Source: Nocardioides jejuensis (GTDB lineage: Bacteria; Actinomycetota; Actinomycetes; Propionibacteriales; Nocardioidaceae). Taken from it: 64,000 bases of DNA. The stretch covers positions 16,565 to 80,564 of the forward strand of contig NZ_SJZJ01000012.1 of the NCBI RefSeq assembly GCF_004337475.1, written 5' to 3'. This document shows positions 52,800-64,000 of this stretch, one piece after another; position 1 is the stretch's first letter; each line of letters begins with the position of its first letter. The notes beneath the pieces are model-generated. The model had not been told where the DNA came from. It was given only the letters and a program-made list of their open reading frames with translations, and searched no databases. The position numbers and the translations under genes were made by a program.

Positions 52800-53774
52800 T
52801 CAGCGGGCGTCGCGGAGACCGGCGATGGTGAGCACCAGCCGCTCCAGCGTGTACGACGCGTCGGAGGCTGCGCCCTTGATGTCGGCGTCGGCCTGGGCGA
52901 CCGCGCGGATGGCAGCAGCCAGACCCGCGGGCGACCACGAACGAGCCTGCTCGCGAATGGTGCGCAGCTTCCACGGAGGTACGCCGACCTCGCGGGCGAG
53001 ATCGGCCTCACGCATGCCGCGCGGGGCGCCGACGAACTTGGCCAGGCCGCGTACGCCACCGGCGAAGGCCGAGGTGACGAGGACTGCGGGCGTGCCACCG
53101 TCCAGCGCCCAGCGCAGCTCCTCGAGCGCGGCTGCCCGGCGACCGTAGAGCGCGGCGTCGGCGACCGCGAAGGACTTCGCCTCGGCCCGACCGCCGAAGT
53201 AGCGCTTCACCTTCTCGATGGTGAGCGGCTCACCCGGGAAGTCGTTGGCGAGCTGGTGCGCAGCCGCCGAGAGCGAGCGCAGGTCCTGACCGACGGCGGT
53301 GACGAGGAAGCCAGCGGCCTCGGAATCCATGCGGGCGCCGGAGACCCGCGCCTCGGAGACCGCGAAGCCGACGAACTCGGACGGCTTCAGCGCAGCCGAC
53401 TTCACCTCGGTGACCGTGGTGATCTTGCGGAGCTTGGTCAGGACGCCGGAGCCCTTCTGACCACCGGAGTGGACCAGCACCAGCGCCACGTCATCGACGG
53501 GGTTCGTGCAGTAGTCGAGCAGGCCGGCAACCGACTCCTCGGGCAGGTCCTCGAGCTGGCGCACGACGATGCAGCGCACCGCGGAGAAGAGCGACGGCGC
53601 GGCCAGCTCGCCGAGCGTGGCCAGGGTCAGGTCGCCGCCGCGGGCCTCGGAGAACTCAGCCTCGGCATCCTGCGACCTCACCGACTGGCGAGCCGTCTGC
53701 ACCGTGCGCTCGTTGAGGAACTCCTCGGGCCCGGTCACCAGCGTGACGCGGCCCAGCACCTGCGGTCCGGACAT
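52800..53774 (-). CDS. holA: DNA polymerase III subunit delta
   Basis: A 324-residue clamp-loader subunit that opens the beta clamp. The N-terminal segment LVTGPEEFLNERTV, the middle FFxxxAVRCIVVRQLEDLP-type strand (SAVRCIVVRQLEDLPEE) and the C-terminal helical part (AALEELRWALDGGTPAVLVTSAF, YTLERLVLTIAGL) fit HolA. ATG 53774 follows TAGGGT (complement of 53782-53787) at 7 bases; the TAG of this hexamer is also the stop codon of comEC, so holA has its own promoter inside the end of comEC. Confidence 0.9.
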   Translation of the reverse strand: MSGPQVLGRVTLVTGPEEFLNERTVQTARQSVRSQDAEAEFSEARGGDLTLATLGELAAPSLFSAVRCIVVRQLEDLPEESVAGLLDYCTNPVDDVALVLVHSGGQKGSGVLTKLRKITTVTEVKSAALKPSEFVGFAVSEARVSGARMDSEAAGFLVTAVGQDLRSLSAAAHQLANDFPGEPLTIEKVKRYFGGRAEAKSFAVADAALYGRRAAALEELRWALDGGTPAVLVTSAFAGGVRGLAKFVGAPRGMREADLAREVGVPPWKLRTIREQARSWSPAGLAAAIRAVAQADADIKGAASDASYTLERLVLTIAGLRDAR

Positions 53775-53784
53775 GAGGCAAACC

Positions 53785-56094
53785 CTAGCGGCGCGTACTG
53801 ACAGCGAGCCCGCCGCCCGGCCGCGCGACCACGACGATGTCGCCGTCCTGATCCGTACGCCGCACGTCCATGCCCGCCGCCGCGAGCGCGGCCATCAGGT
53901 CGGCCGCCGGATGCCCGTAGTCGTTGTCAGCACCGACGGAGACCAGGGCCAGCCGGGCCCCGAGCGAGGTGAGCCAGTCGGTCTCCTGGTAGCGACTGCC
54001 GTGATGGGGCACCTTCAGCACGTCCACCCGCAGTCCGGGCAGCGTCCGCTCGAGCACGCGCTGCGCCTCCGGCTCCACATCACCCGGCAGCAGGATCCGT
54101 ACGCCGGCCACCTCGGCGAGCAGCACCACCGAGGCGTTGTTGGGGCCACTCCCCTCGTCCGCCGCCGTCCCGTGCCGCTCGACCCCCGGCACGGGGCCGA
54201 GCACCTGCAGCGTCACCGCTCCGATGTGCAGCGTCTGACGGTAGAGCGCAACGCGCGCCTTCCCGGCCGCCAGGCGCTGCACCATCGCGACCCGCTCCGC
54301 GGGCTCCCCGAGACCGGTGACCTCCACCGCGGCGACCTGCCGACCGGCGTACACCCCGGAGAGGCCGTCGACGTGGTCGGCGTGGAAGTGGCTGAGCACA
54401 ACGAGCGGCACCCGGCGTACGTCGAGCCGGTCGAGGCAGCGGTCCATCAGGACCGGATCCGGACCGGCATCGACGACGACAGCTGTGCCCGCGCCGGCGT
54501 TGAGAACAAGACCGTCACCCTGACCGACGTCACACATCGTCATTACCCAGCCGTCGGGTGGCCAGCCCGGGGTCGGGCGCGGCACGAGCATGACCACCAC
54601 GAGACCGGCGGAGAAGACGAGCGTCGGCCCGCGCCGTGCGAGGAGCGGGCCGGTCAGCATGCCGCCGACCACGCACACCACCGTCAGCAGCACCAGCGCA
54701 ACGGGTCCGGCTCCCCAGTCAAGGGCAGGCGTCGCCAGGCCAGCGGTCGACCGCGCGATCGCGATGATCGCCGCTCCGCAGCCTGCTGCGATCCAGCCCA
54801 CCGCGATGCCGAGCGGATGCGACACCAGCATGAGCAGGCCGCCGAGGAGGCCGGCGATCGTGGCCGGGGCGACGAACGGCTCAGCCAGCAGGTTGGCCAG
54901 CACGGCGACGAGACTGACCTGGCCCGAGATGGCGGCCACCAGCGGCGTGCAGGTGAGCTGCGCTGCCGCCGGGACCGCGAGGGCGGCCGCGAGCCAGTGC
55001 GGCATCCAGCGCGACAGCGCCTTCGTCCAGCCGGGTGCGATCAGCAGGATCCCCGCCGTGGCGAGCACGGACAGCGCGAACCCGACCTGCACCGCGAGCC
55101 ACGGCTGCACGAGCAGGAGCACGAAGACAGCCAGACCCAGCGCGCGTGGACCCCGGTCACGCCCACCGCTGCCGAAACCGAGCAGCGCCACCGCACCCAT
55201 CGCCGCTGCGCGCACGACGCTGGGCTCGGTGCGTGCGACGAGGACGAACCCGACGATGCCCAGCACCGCGAGCACGACCTGCCACCGGCCCCGGACACCG
55301 ACGCCACGACCAACCAGGAGCAGGAACCCGACGATCAACGTGAGGTTCGTGCCCGAGACGGCGGTCAGGTGGGTGAGGCCCGCGGTCCGGAAGTCGGCCT
55401 GCACCTGCTCCGGGAGCCCGGCATCATCACCGTCGACGAGGGCTGGGACGAGGTCACGCTGCGGGGCCGCCCGCCCTGCCACGGCCTCCCGTACGCCGCC
55501 GCGCAGCACCGCCGCCGCCCGCCAGAGCGGACCCGGTGGCTCGACCTGCCCCGGGCTCCCGCGCGGCGTGAAGACGGCCGCGGTCTCCGGATCGGAGGAG
55601 GTGCACAGCCGGCCGGTCGTCGTGATGCTCGACCCGAGCTCGACGGAGTGCCAGGACTCGTCCGCCACGACCAGCACATGGGCTCGCAGCCGCGCCGCAC
55701 CCGCTCCGTGGTGCACCTCGACCAGCGTCGCAGCGAACCGCACGCCACCGCCGAACCGCTGCACCAGCGGCACCGGGTCCGACGTCACCGTCAGGCGCAC
55801 GTCGACTGCGGCGCGCTGCGCCGCCAGGGCAGGCACCGGTCCGGCCGACGTCTCCTCGGCGCGGAGGGCGGCGCTGCCCGCGGTCGCCGAGGCGACCACC
55901 GCCCAGACGACGAGCGTCAGCCGGAGTGCGGGCCGATGCCATCCGAGCCAGACCCCAGCCGCCAGCAGGCCACCACCCACACCAAGCGCGGCAGACGCCG
56001 GCATCGCCAGCACGAGAAGGGCACCCGCCCATGCCGCCGCTCCGAGCGCCGGCCCTCGCAGGTCGCGGGTCGGCTGGTCAGGCGCCGGCTCCAT
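53785..56094 (-). CDS. comEC: ComEC/Rec2 DNA-uptake channel protein
   Basis: A 769-residue membrane protein. The N-terminal DUF4131/OB region (residues ~20-170) is followed by the competence domain with about nine helices (LTHLTAVSGTNLTLIVGFLLLVGRG at its start). The C-terminal metallo-beta-lactamase-like domain carries SHFHADHVDG and later KVPHHGSRYQ, the metal-binding motifs. In competent bacteria it passes single-stranded DNA through the inner membrane. It overlaps comEA by one base (TGATG). No pilus genes are in this window, so competence itself is not shown. Confidence 0.92.
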   Translation of the reverse strand: MEPAPDQPTRDLRGPALGAAAWAGALLVLAMPASAALGVGGGLLAAGVWLGWHRPALRLTLVVWAVVASATAGSAALRAEETSAGPVPALAAQRAAVDVRLTVTSDPVPLVQRFGGGVRFAATLVEVHHGAGAARLRAHVLVVADESWHSVELGSSITTTGRLCTSSDPETAAVFTPRGSPGQVEPPGPLWRAAAVLRGGVREAVAGRAAPQRDLVPALVDGDDAGLPEQVQADFRTAGLTHLTAVSGTNLTLIVGFLLLVGRGVGVRGRWQVVLAVLGIVGFVLVARTEPSVVRAAAMGAVALLGFGSGGRDRGPRALGLAVFVLLLVQPWLAVQVGFALSVLATAGILLIAPGWTKALSRWMPHWLAAALAVPAAAQLTCTPLVAAISGQVSLVAVLANLLAEPFVAPATIAGLLGGLLMLVSHPLGIAVGWIAAGCGAAIIAIARSTAGLATPALDWGAGPVALVLLTVVCVVGGMLTGPLLARRGPTLVFSAGLVVVMLVPRPTPGWPPDGWVMTMCDVGQGDGLVLNAGAGTAVVVDAGPDPVLMDRCLDRLDVRRVPLVVLSHFHADHVDGLSGVYAGRQVAAVEVTGLGEPAERVAMVQRLAAGKARVALYRQTLHIGAVTLQVLGPVPGVERHGTAADEGSGPNNASVVLLAEVAGVRILLPGDVEPEAQRVLERTLPGLRVDVLKVPHHGSRYQETDWLTSLGARLALVSVGADNDYGHPAADLMAALAAAGMDVRRTDQDGDIVVVARPGGGLAVSTRR

Positions 56095-56993
56095 CAGACG
56101 GTGGCGTGGGGCGCGATCTCCGCGAGCGTTGCCTCACCGATCCCACTGACGTCGAGCAACTGGTCGACGCTGGCGAAGGCACCGTGCTCCTCGCGGTAGG
56201 TCACGATCGCCGCGGCAGTCACCGGCCCGACACCTGGCAGCTCCTCGAGCTGCGACTCCGAGGCCGTGTTGAGGTTGACCGTGCCCGAGCTGTCCACGCC
56301 GGCTCCACCCGCGCCATCCGCAGCGGAGGCGCCCGCTGCTGCCCCTGGAGCCGGACCGACACCGACGAGGATCTGCTCGCCGTCGACCAGCAGCCGCGCC
56401 AGATTGATGGCGCCCAGATCGACACCGTGCCGTGCCCCACCGGCCGCCTTGACCGCATCGATCACCCGCGCGCCGGGCGAGAGCACCACGATGCCGGGGC
56501 GCCGCACCTTGCCAGCGACGTGCACGACGACCTGGGACGGAGCTGCGCTCGCCCCCGCAGCCGGAGACGCGCCCGCCGAGCCGCCCACAACGACCGGCGT
56601 GGCGAGGTCGCCGGCGACAGGTACAGCCATCGGCAGCTCCTGCGGCTGGGCCCGCAAGGTCAGCCATGCGACCAGCCCGACGCCCAGAGCGAGCAGCACC
56701 GCCACCACGGCGATCGCGCCTGGTGTCAGGAGGCCCGGCGGAAGCCGCGCAGAGACCGCAGGAAAGCGTCGCGAGGCGTGTCGGCCGGGCTCACGCAGCA
56801 CCGCCACCGCGACAGCATCGGCACCATCGCCGACAGGCGGCTCCGGCTCCCCCGCCGCCGACTCGGAACGCGCCGCCGACTTCTCCGCACGCACGCGCGC
56901 AGACTCGGCCGCGGCACGCTCCCCCGTCAGCTCGGCACGCAGCAGCGCCAGGCGCTGCGCCAGTGCTTCGTCGTACGACTCCCGAGATCCCAT
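56094..56993 (-). CDS. comEA: ComEA family helix-hairpin-helix DNA-binding protein
   Basis: A 299-residue protein: polar cytoplasmic N-terminus (~1-95), one transmembrane helix (about 100-125), an Ala/Gly/Ser linker, an SLBB domain (VVVHVAGKVRRPGIVVLSPGARVIDAV in family form), another linker, and two helix-hairpin-helix motifs at the C-terminus (LNTASESQLEELPGVGPVTA and LLDVSGIGEATLAEI). It would bind incoming DNA outside the membrane and hand it to ComEC. ATG 56993 follows TAGCGT (complement of 57001-57006) at 7 bases, the leaderless pattern. Confidence 0.92.
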   Translation of the reverse strand: MGSRESYDEALAQRLALLRAELTGERAAAESARVRAEKSAARSESAAGEPEPPVGDGADAVAVAVLREPGRHASRRFPAVSARLPPGLLTPGAIAVVAVLLALGVGLVAWLTLRAQPQELPMAVPVAGDLATPVVVGGSAGASPAAGASAAPSQVVVHVAGKVRRPGIVVLSPGARVIDAVKAAGGARHGVDLGAINLARLLVDGEQILVGVGPAPGAAAGASAADGAGGAGVDSSGTVNLNTASESQLEELPGVGPVTAAAIVTYREEHGAFASVDQLLDVSGIGEATLAEIAPHATV

Positions 56994-57057
56994 GCACGGG
57001 ACGCTAGGCAGCGACGCGGCCGGCGCCAACCGGCGTACGACCGACCTGTGGAGAAGC

Positions 57058-57942
57058 TCAGCGAGCCGGGACGACGACCGCGGCGATCATGCCGGGGCCG
57101 ACGTGGGCGCCGAGCACGGCCCCGAGCTCGCCTACCCGGACGTCGTCAGCCAGCTGATCACCCAGCCGGTGTGCGATCTTGTCCGCCAGCGCCTTGGCCC
57201 GGTCGGGGCTCGCGAGGTGCCCGACGGTGACGTGCACGTGCACCTCCTCGCCCAGGGACGCAGCGTGCGACACCGCGAGCTCCTCGACGCGCGCCAGCGC
57301 CTTGCCCGCCGTACGCACCTTCTCGAACGACTCGATCTTGCCGTCCTGCAGGCGCAGCAGCGGCTTGACCGACAGGGCGCCGCCCAGGATCGCGCCGACG
57401 GCGCTCACCCGACCGCCGCGACGGAGGTACTCGAGGGTGTCGACGTAGAAGATCGTCTGCGAGCCCGCGATGCTCCGCTTCGCGGCGTTGACGGCCTTGC
57501 GCACCGAGCCGCCATCGGCCACTACCTCGGCAGCCGCTCGCACCGCGTAACCCAGCGCGAACGCCGACTGCTCGCTGTCGAAGACGGTGACCTTGATGCC
57601 CTTGGCCGATGCCTCGCGCGCGGCGAGACGGGCCGACTCGACCGTGCCGCTCAGCTCCGCGGAGAGGTGGATCGACAGGATCTCGGTCGCTCCGGCGGCT
57701 GCTGCCTTCTCGTACGCCTCGAGGAACGTCGACGGGTTGGGCCGCGAGGTCGAGACCGGCGTCCACTCCTTCAGCGCCGTGGCGACCATGTCGGGAGTCG
57801 CCATGCCGTCGTCGTAGACAGTGGCACCGATGATCACCTGCACGGGCACGACGACGACGCCGAGCTCCGAGGCCTCGGACGCCGTCAGCGACGCCGTCGA
57901 GTCGGTCACCAGCGCGATGCGCCGCTCCTCACGAGTGCCCAT
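57058..57942 (-). CDS. DegV family fatty-acid-binding protein
   Basis: A 294-residue protein of the DegV family, which binds fatty acids; some members (FakB) present them to the kinase FakA. The N-terminus ALVTDSTASLTASEASELGVVVVPVQVIIGATVYDDG (in part) and STSRPNPSTFLEAYEKA, SIHLSAELSGTVESARLA are diagnostic. No fakA lies next to it here. ATG 57942 follows TATCGT (complement of 57049-type hexamer at 57949-57954) at 6 bases. It stands between comEA and leuS on the same strand, a conserved actinobacterial order. Confidence 0.92.
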   Translation of the reverse strand: MGTREERRIALVTDSTASLTASEASELGVVVVPVQVIIGATVYDDGMATPDMVATALKEWTPVSTSRPNPSTFLEAYEKAAAAGATEILSIHLSAELSGTVESARLAAREASAKGIKVTVFDSEQSAFALGYAVRAAAEVVADGGSVRKAVNAAKRSIAGSQTIFYVDTLEYLRRGGRVSAVGAILGGALSVKPLLRLQDGKIESFEKVRTAGKALARVEELAVSHAASLGEEVHVHVTVGHLASPDRAKALADKIAHRLGDQLADDVRVGELGAVLGAHVGPGMIAAVVVPAR

Positions 57943-57963
57943 GGCCAGACGATAGACCCGGCG

Positions 57964-60417
<2,454 letters not shown>

Positions 60418-60663
60418 GACGGGCGATCCTACCGGAGCAGCCCTCTGGCCTCTGCGGCCGCGTGCACCGGTGGCACGCCCGCCTCTTCCGTTTGGACACT
60501 TGGGACGAATCGGACGACTTTTCGTCGTACTGGGAAGTAGTGATTGACAGCGGCCGCGGTCTAGACCTTGAGTGTGTCCCAGGTCACGGCGGGGCTTTCT
60601 CGGGCTCCCCTCCCTGCCCATTGCTTTGCATCACATGGGGTTTTTCAAAGCGAAGGGGAGAGC
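60418..60663. promoter_or_regulatory. Divergent upstream region of leuS and the large repeat protein
   Basis: About 246 bases. TTGACA occurs at 60544-60549 but no good -10 follows at the right distance. Closer to the gene, GCTTTG (around 60622-60627) and CAAAGC (around 60647-60652) form an inverted repeat, then AAGGGGAGAG gives a strong ribosome site 3-12 bases before ATG 60664. Regulation is undefined. Confidence 0.5.
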
Positions 60664-63600
60664 ATGTTCGATCTGTCTGCAACGGCGCGTCGTTCGACGA
60701 GTGCCACGTTCTGGCGGAAGGGGCTGGCCGTGACTGCGGCCGCCACCCTCGCCATTGCGGTTCCTGCGCTGCCGGCTGGAGCTGCCGGCGGTTCCAACGA
60801 ACCTGGCAGCGCATCCGCCAGCGTTCTCGAGGGCTATCTCGGCACCGTCCCGGTGGCTGGCATGGCCTGGTCGGAGGCATCGCCCTCCACCAATCCCGGT
60901 CCCAACCGCAGCCAGCTGAACGCCAGCGCAGCCGGGGCCTTCGTCAAGATCGCGGGGGTCGACGTACCCCTGAGCGACATCATCGACTTCGGCCAGGCCG
61001 GAGCGCTCTACTCCGAGTCGACAGCCACCAGTCCGTGGGACAACCACGCGATCTCCGGCGCCCTGTCCAGCGACGGGTCGATCACGCTCGACCGCACCAA
61101 CGGCGGCTTCTCGCCCGTCACCGTCGATCTGCTGTCGGTGCTGAGGAAGGCCGGCGTCGCCGGTCTCACGAACAGCCTCGTCAACAAGGCCGACCTCCGG
61201 CTCGGCATCGGTGGCGCCGAGCTCACCGCGCGCAACGGCGACTACCTCGACCCTGACGGCGTCGGCGGCCCGGGGCGCTACCGCGTCGGCCAGGCCGACC
61301 TCGACCTCGGCTCCCCCGCGATCAAGGGTGCCGCCGCCCAGCTGTACGACGCCGCGGGCCGCATGCAGACCTCCGTCGAGGACAAGGTCAACAGCCTGAT
61401 CGACAGGGCAGCCGTCGCCCGCACGTTCCCCGACGGCACGACGGTCGACGCGAAGGCTCACGCCGACCTGCAGGACAAGATCCTCAAGGCGATCCTGGCC
61501 CAGCCGATCACCACGAGGAATCACATCATCACCGTCGATTTCGCGACGGGCGTGATGACCGTGCACCTCGACCAGGCGCTCCACGGCGAGGAGACCGTCG
61601 ACGGTCCGCTGCTCCCGCCGCAGGACGTCCGGCCCGGTGACCCGACCGGCCTGAACAACCAGAAGCCGAACACCGAGATCGTCGACGACGAGATCTACCC
61701 GATGGTCGCCGAGTCGATCCACGACCTGATGGACGAGGTCTACACGATCGCAGCCGGCGTCGTCGTCGGCTCGCTCGACTCCGTCACCGTCGACTGGACC
61801 GCCACCAACGCACCCGACGCAACGAACAGCGCCACGACGACGTGGTCGACCTCGTTGCGCGGGACGACCACGAAGGCCCCCGCGTGCACCAGCACGGGCC
61901 CCGACGGACCGGCGCTCTGCGATGGCCAGACCGGCGTCGTGAAGGCCACCACCTGGGCAGACCCGCTCGCACCGGCGTACGACTACTGGACGGCAGACAG
62001 CGCCGGTCAGCTGTTCCGCCTGGCCGTCGACGACATCAAGACGGGACTCATCACGATCCCCGTCCGCAACGCGCTGGCCCCGTTCTTCGACGTCCTCGCC
62101 AAGGTCGTCTCGCTGCAGGTAAACCACCAGGAGTCGGACGCCTGCCACCTGCCCGACGGCAGCACCGGCGTGAGCAGGCTCCGCATCTCCGCGCTGAGCC
62201 TGGCGATCCTGCGCTCGCAGCACGTCGCGACGATCAACCTCGGCAACGCCGGCAGCAAGGTCGACGCCTGTACGCCGGAGGCGTCGGCGAACATCGTCGA
62301 GATCGCCTCGGGTCCGCGCAGCCTCGCGGACGCGGGCTACTCCGAGGCGACGTCGCCGGGCAACCCGGGACCCAACCGCGGCGGCGCCAACGTCGGCGTA
62401 CTCGGCAACCGCACGGTCAACCTGGGTGGTGCCGACGTCCCGCTGAACCAGTTCATCGACTTCGGCCAGCTGGCGACCCTGCTCTCGGAGTCGACCGCAA
62501 CCACCCCCGAGGACGCACGTGCCGTCACTGGTCTGGCGGGTGCTGACGGAGCGGTGTCGCTGGACAACGTCAACGGCTCCACGTCGAACCCGGCATCGAT
62601 CGACCTGCTGTCCATCGTGCGCAAGGCGGGCATCAGCGGACTCACCGACCAGGCCGTCGACCAGCTCCTCCTGAAGGTCGGCGTCAGCGGATCGGAACTG
62701 CAGGCCGTCAAGGGCAAGATCCTCGACCCCGACGGCGTCGGCGGCCTCGGTCGCTACCGCGTCGGCCAGGCAGATCTGTTCCTGCACTCGCCGCTCGTCC
62801 AGGGCGCGGCTCCGACGATCTACGACGGTGCCGGGCAGATCGACCGCGCGGTCGAGAAGACCCTGAACCCGCTGCTCAGCCTGACCAACCTGACCAACGC
62901 CCTCCCGGGCGGCACCAAGGTCACGGCACGGGTCCGGTCGAACATGCAGGACCAGATCTTCAAGGCGATCGTGGCCCAGCCGCTGACCACGAAGAACCAC
63001 GTCCTCACGGTCGACTTCTCGACCGGCAAGGTCACGGTGCACCTCGACCAGGCCCTGCACGGCGAGGAGACGGTCGACGGCCCGCTGCTCGCACCGGAGG
63101 TCAACCGCCCGGGTGACCCGACGGGTCTCAACGCGCAGAAGCCGAACACCGAGCTGGTCGATGACGAGATCTACCCGATGATCGCCGAGACGGTCCACGA
63201 CCTGATGGAGGAGGTCTACACCGTCGTGATGAAGGCGGTGGACGGTGCCCTCGCCAGCGTGACCGTCGACCTCACCGCGACGCTCAACCCGCTATCGGGC
63301 CAGAGCGCGACGGCGAAGTGGAGCGTCAACCTGATGGGCCAGCCCACCGCCCCGACGTGCACCGGTGTCGGGACCACCAGCGGGCTGCTCTGCACGACGC
63401 TCGCAGCGGCCATCGTGGTGGCCAACCCGATCGTCACGAAGCTCGTCGCCCCGCTGCGGGACTTCGTGCTCAGCGACGCCGGCCACCAGGTCTTCGCCCT
63501 GGCGGTCGACGACATCAAGACGGGACTCATCACGATCCCCGTCCGCAACGCGCTGGCCCCGTTCTTCGACGTCCTCGCCAAGGTCGTCTCGCTGCAGGTA

Positions 63601-64000
63601 AACCACCAGGAGTCGGACGCCTGCCACCTGCCCGACGGCAGCACCGGCGTGAGCAGGCTCCGCATCTCCGCGCTGAGCCTGGCGATCCTGCGCTCGCAGC
63701 ACGTCGCGACGATCAACCTCGGCAACGCCGGCAGCAAGGTCGACGCCTGTACGCCGGAGGCGTCGGCGAACATCGTCGAGATCGCCTCGGGTCCGCGCAG
63801 CCTCGCGGACGCGGGCTACTCCGAGGCGACGTCGCCGGGCAACCCGGGACCCAACCGCGGCGGCGCCAACGTCGGCGTACTCGGCAACCGCACGGTCAAC
63901 CTGGGTGGTGCCGACGTCCCGCTGAACCAGTTCATCGACTTCGGCCAGCTGGCGACCCTGCTCTCGGAGTCGACCGCAACCACCCCCGAGGACGCACGTG
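60664..64000 (+). CDS. Large secreted repeat protein, choice-of-anchor G-like (3' end outside window)
   Basis: More than 1,110 residues are visible and the frame is open to the window's end. The signal peptide ends near residue 41 (LPAGAAGGS). The mature chain is made of ~490-residue units that each carry WSEA/YSEA-x-NPGPNR, IDFGQ-A/L-LLSESTAT, DPDGVGGxGRYRVGQADL, HxLTVDFSTGKVTVHLDQALHGEETVDGPLL in family form and EIYPMIAE. The SEA marker starts at bases 60871, 62341 and 63820, so periods are 490 and 493 codons. Units 2 and 3 are identical in DNA where both are visible. It resembles the choice-of-anchor G group of actinobacterial surface proteins; the anchor would be at the missing C-terminus. 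Function unknown, probably cell-surface. Confidence 0.75.
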   Translation, partial: MFDLSATARRSTSATFWRKGLAVTAAATLAIAVPALPAGAAGGSNEPGSASASVLEGYLGTVPVAGMAWSEASPSTNPGPNRSQLNASAAGAFVKIAGVDVPLSDIIDFGQAGALYSESTATSPWDNHAISGALSSDGSITLDRTNGGFSPVTVDLLSVLRKAGVAGLTNSLVNKADLRLGIGGAELTARNGDYLDPDGVGGPGRYRVGQADLDLGSPAIKGAAAQLYDAAGRMQTSVEDKVNSLIDRAAVARTFPDGTTVDAKAHADLQDKILKAILAQPITTRNHIITVDFATGVMTVHLDQALHGEETVDGPLLPPQDVRPGDPTGLNNQKPNTEIVDDEIYPMVAESIHDLMDEVYTIAAGVVVGSLDSVTVDWTATNAPDATNSATTTWSTSLRGTTTKAPACTSTGPDGPALCDGQTGVVKATTWADPLAPAYDYWTADSAGQLFRLAVDDIKTGLITIPVRNALAPFFDVLAKVVSLQVNHQESDACHLPDGSTGVSRLRISALSLAILRSQHVATINLGNAGSKVDACTPEASANIVEIASGPRSLADAGYSEATSPGNPGPNRGGANVGVLGNRTVNLGGADVPLNQFIDFGQLATLLSESTATTPEDARAVTGLAGADGAVSLDNVNGSTSNPASIDLLSIVRKAGISGLTDQAVDQLLLKVGVSGSELQAVKGKILDPDGVGGLGRYRVGQADLFLHSPLVQGAAPTIYDGAGQIDRAVEKTLNPLLSLTNLTNALPGGTKVTARVRSNMQDQIFKAIVAQPLTTKNHVLTVDFSTGKVTVHLDQALHGEETVDGPLLAPEVNRPGDPTGLNAQKPNTELVDDEIYPMIAETVHDLMEEVYTVVMKAVDGALASVTVDLTATLNPLSGQSATAKWSVNLMGQPTAPTCTGVGTTSGLLCTTLAAAIVVANPIVTKLVAPLRDFVLSDAGHQVFALAVDDIKTGLITIPVRNALAPFFDVLAKVVSLQVNHQESDACHLPDGSTGVSRLRISALSLAILRSQHVATINLGNAGSKVDACTPEASANIVEIASGPRSLADAGYSEATSPGNPGPNRGGANVGVLGNRTVNLGGADVPLNQFIDFGQLATLLSESTATTPEDAR
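62026..62521 (+). repeat. Long exact direct repeat, copy A
   Basis: These 496 bases recur without a visible difference at 63505-64000, at an offset of 1479 bases (493 codons). The repeat begins at GTCGACGACATCAAG; the base before it differs (C versus G). It covers the end of one protein unit and the start of the next. Confidence 0.95.
63505..64000 (+). repeat. Long exact direct repeat, copy B (continues beyond window)
   Basis: Identical to 62026-62521 up to the last base of the window, so the true repeat is longer than 496 bases. It may continue for the rest of a 1479-base unit and recur further downstream. Confidence 0.95.

Noticed and set aside
60418..60663. T-box riboswitch for leuS
   Set aside because: No T-box core sequence or specifier-loop structure was recognised upstream of leuS, which instead shows a leaderless-type -10.
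60631..63198. 855-codon minus-strand open frame opposite the large repeat protein
   Set aside because: The plus-strand frame has a signal peptide, ribosome site and conserved repeat motifs; the minus-strand translation is low-complexity.

Overview
The window is chromosomal DNA from a high-GC actinobacterium. By eye the GC content is near 70 percent, GTG starts are common, and many genes have a TANNNT hexamer 5-8 bases before the start codon, the pattern of leaderless transcripts. Gene content and order (zur-uppS-recO-leuA-era, ybeY-phoH, rsmE-dnaJ-hrcA, hemW, lepA-rpsT-holA-comEC-comEA-degV-leuS) fit the conserved actinobacterial backbone. The tuberculostearate gene pair and the family mix suggest a Nocardioides-like member of the Propionibacteriales. 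No 16S gene is present, so the genus is an inference. No tRNA, rRNA, CRISPR array, prophage or transposase was seen.

Layout. 0-4.4 kb: the end of an APC-type permease, then a molybdopterin oxidoreductase overlapping a TetR regulator. 4.4-8.9 kb: a zinc module (YibE/F membrane protein, znuA-znuC-znuB-zur) whose two transcription units diverge from a 36-bp perfect palindrome made of two Zur-like boxes. 8.9-15.4 kb: uppS, a MarR regulator, recO, membrane proteins and leuA, which is preceded by a 14-residue leader peptide with three consecutive CTT leucine codons and a strong attenuator hairpin. 15.4-17.6 kb: a flavodoxin-like protein and two exported lipoproteins. 17.6-25.7 kb: an era-to-phoH run on the minus strand into which a siderophore-interacting protein and the 10-methyl-fatty-acid pair tmsB-tmsA are inserted. 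25.8-31.1 kb: a sigma factor with a membrane-anchored partner, a TlpA-like lipoprotein, and rsmE-dnaJ-hrcA under a CIRCE element.

31-49 kb is a mixed accessory stretch. It holds DUF3097, hemW, a winged-helix/DUF559 nuclease-like gene flanked by copies of a 48-bp palindromic repeat, acyl-CoA synthetase, MOSC, AIM24, an ECF42-type sigma factor with its DGPF partner, several proteins of unknown function, two divergent SGNH hydrolases and an aminoglycoside-kinase-like gene. 49-60.4 kb returns to core genes: lepA, rpsT, holA, comEC, comEA, degV and leuS. 60.7 kb to the end is a very large secreted repeat protein that runs off the window. Its second and third repeat units are identical at the nucleotide level over all 496 bases visible.

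The most unusual items are: (1) three copies of an exact-length 48-bp palindrome (19-bp arms, 10-bp centre), two of which bracket a single DUF559-type gene, reminiscent in layout of REP/RAYT systems; (2) the identical long repeats in the secreted protein; (3) the double Zur box lying at a leaderless znuA start, with histidine-rich tails on neighbouring proteins; (4) the leuA attenuator; (5) a 21-bp palindrome whose two ends are the start codons of two divergent genes.
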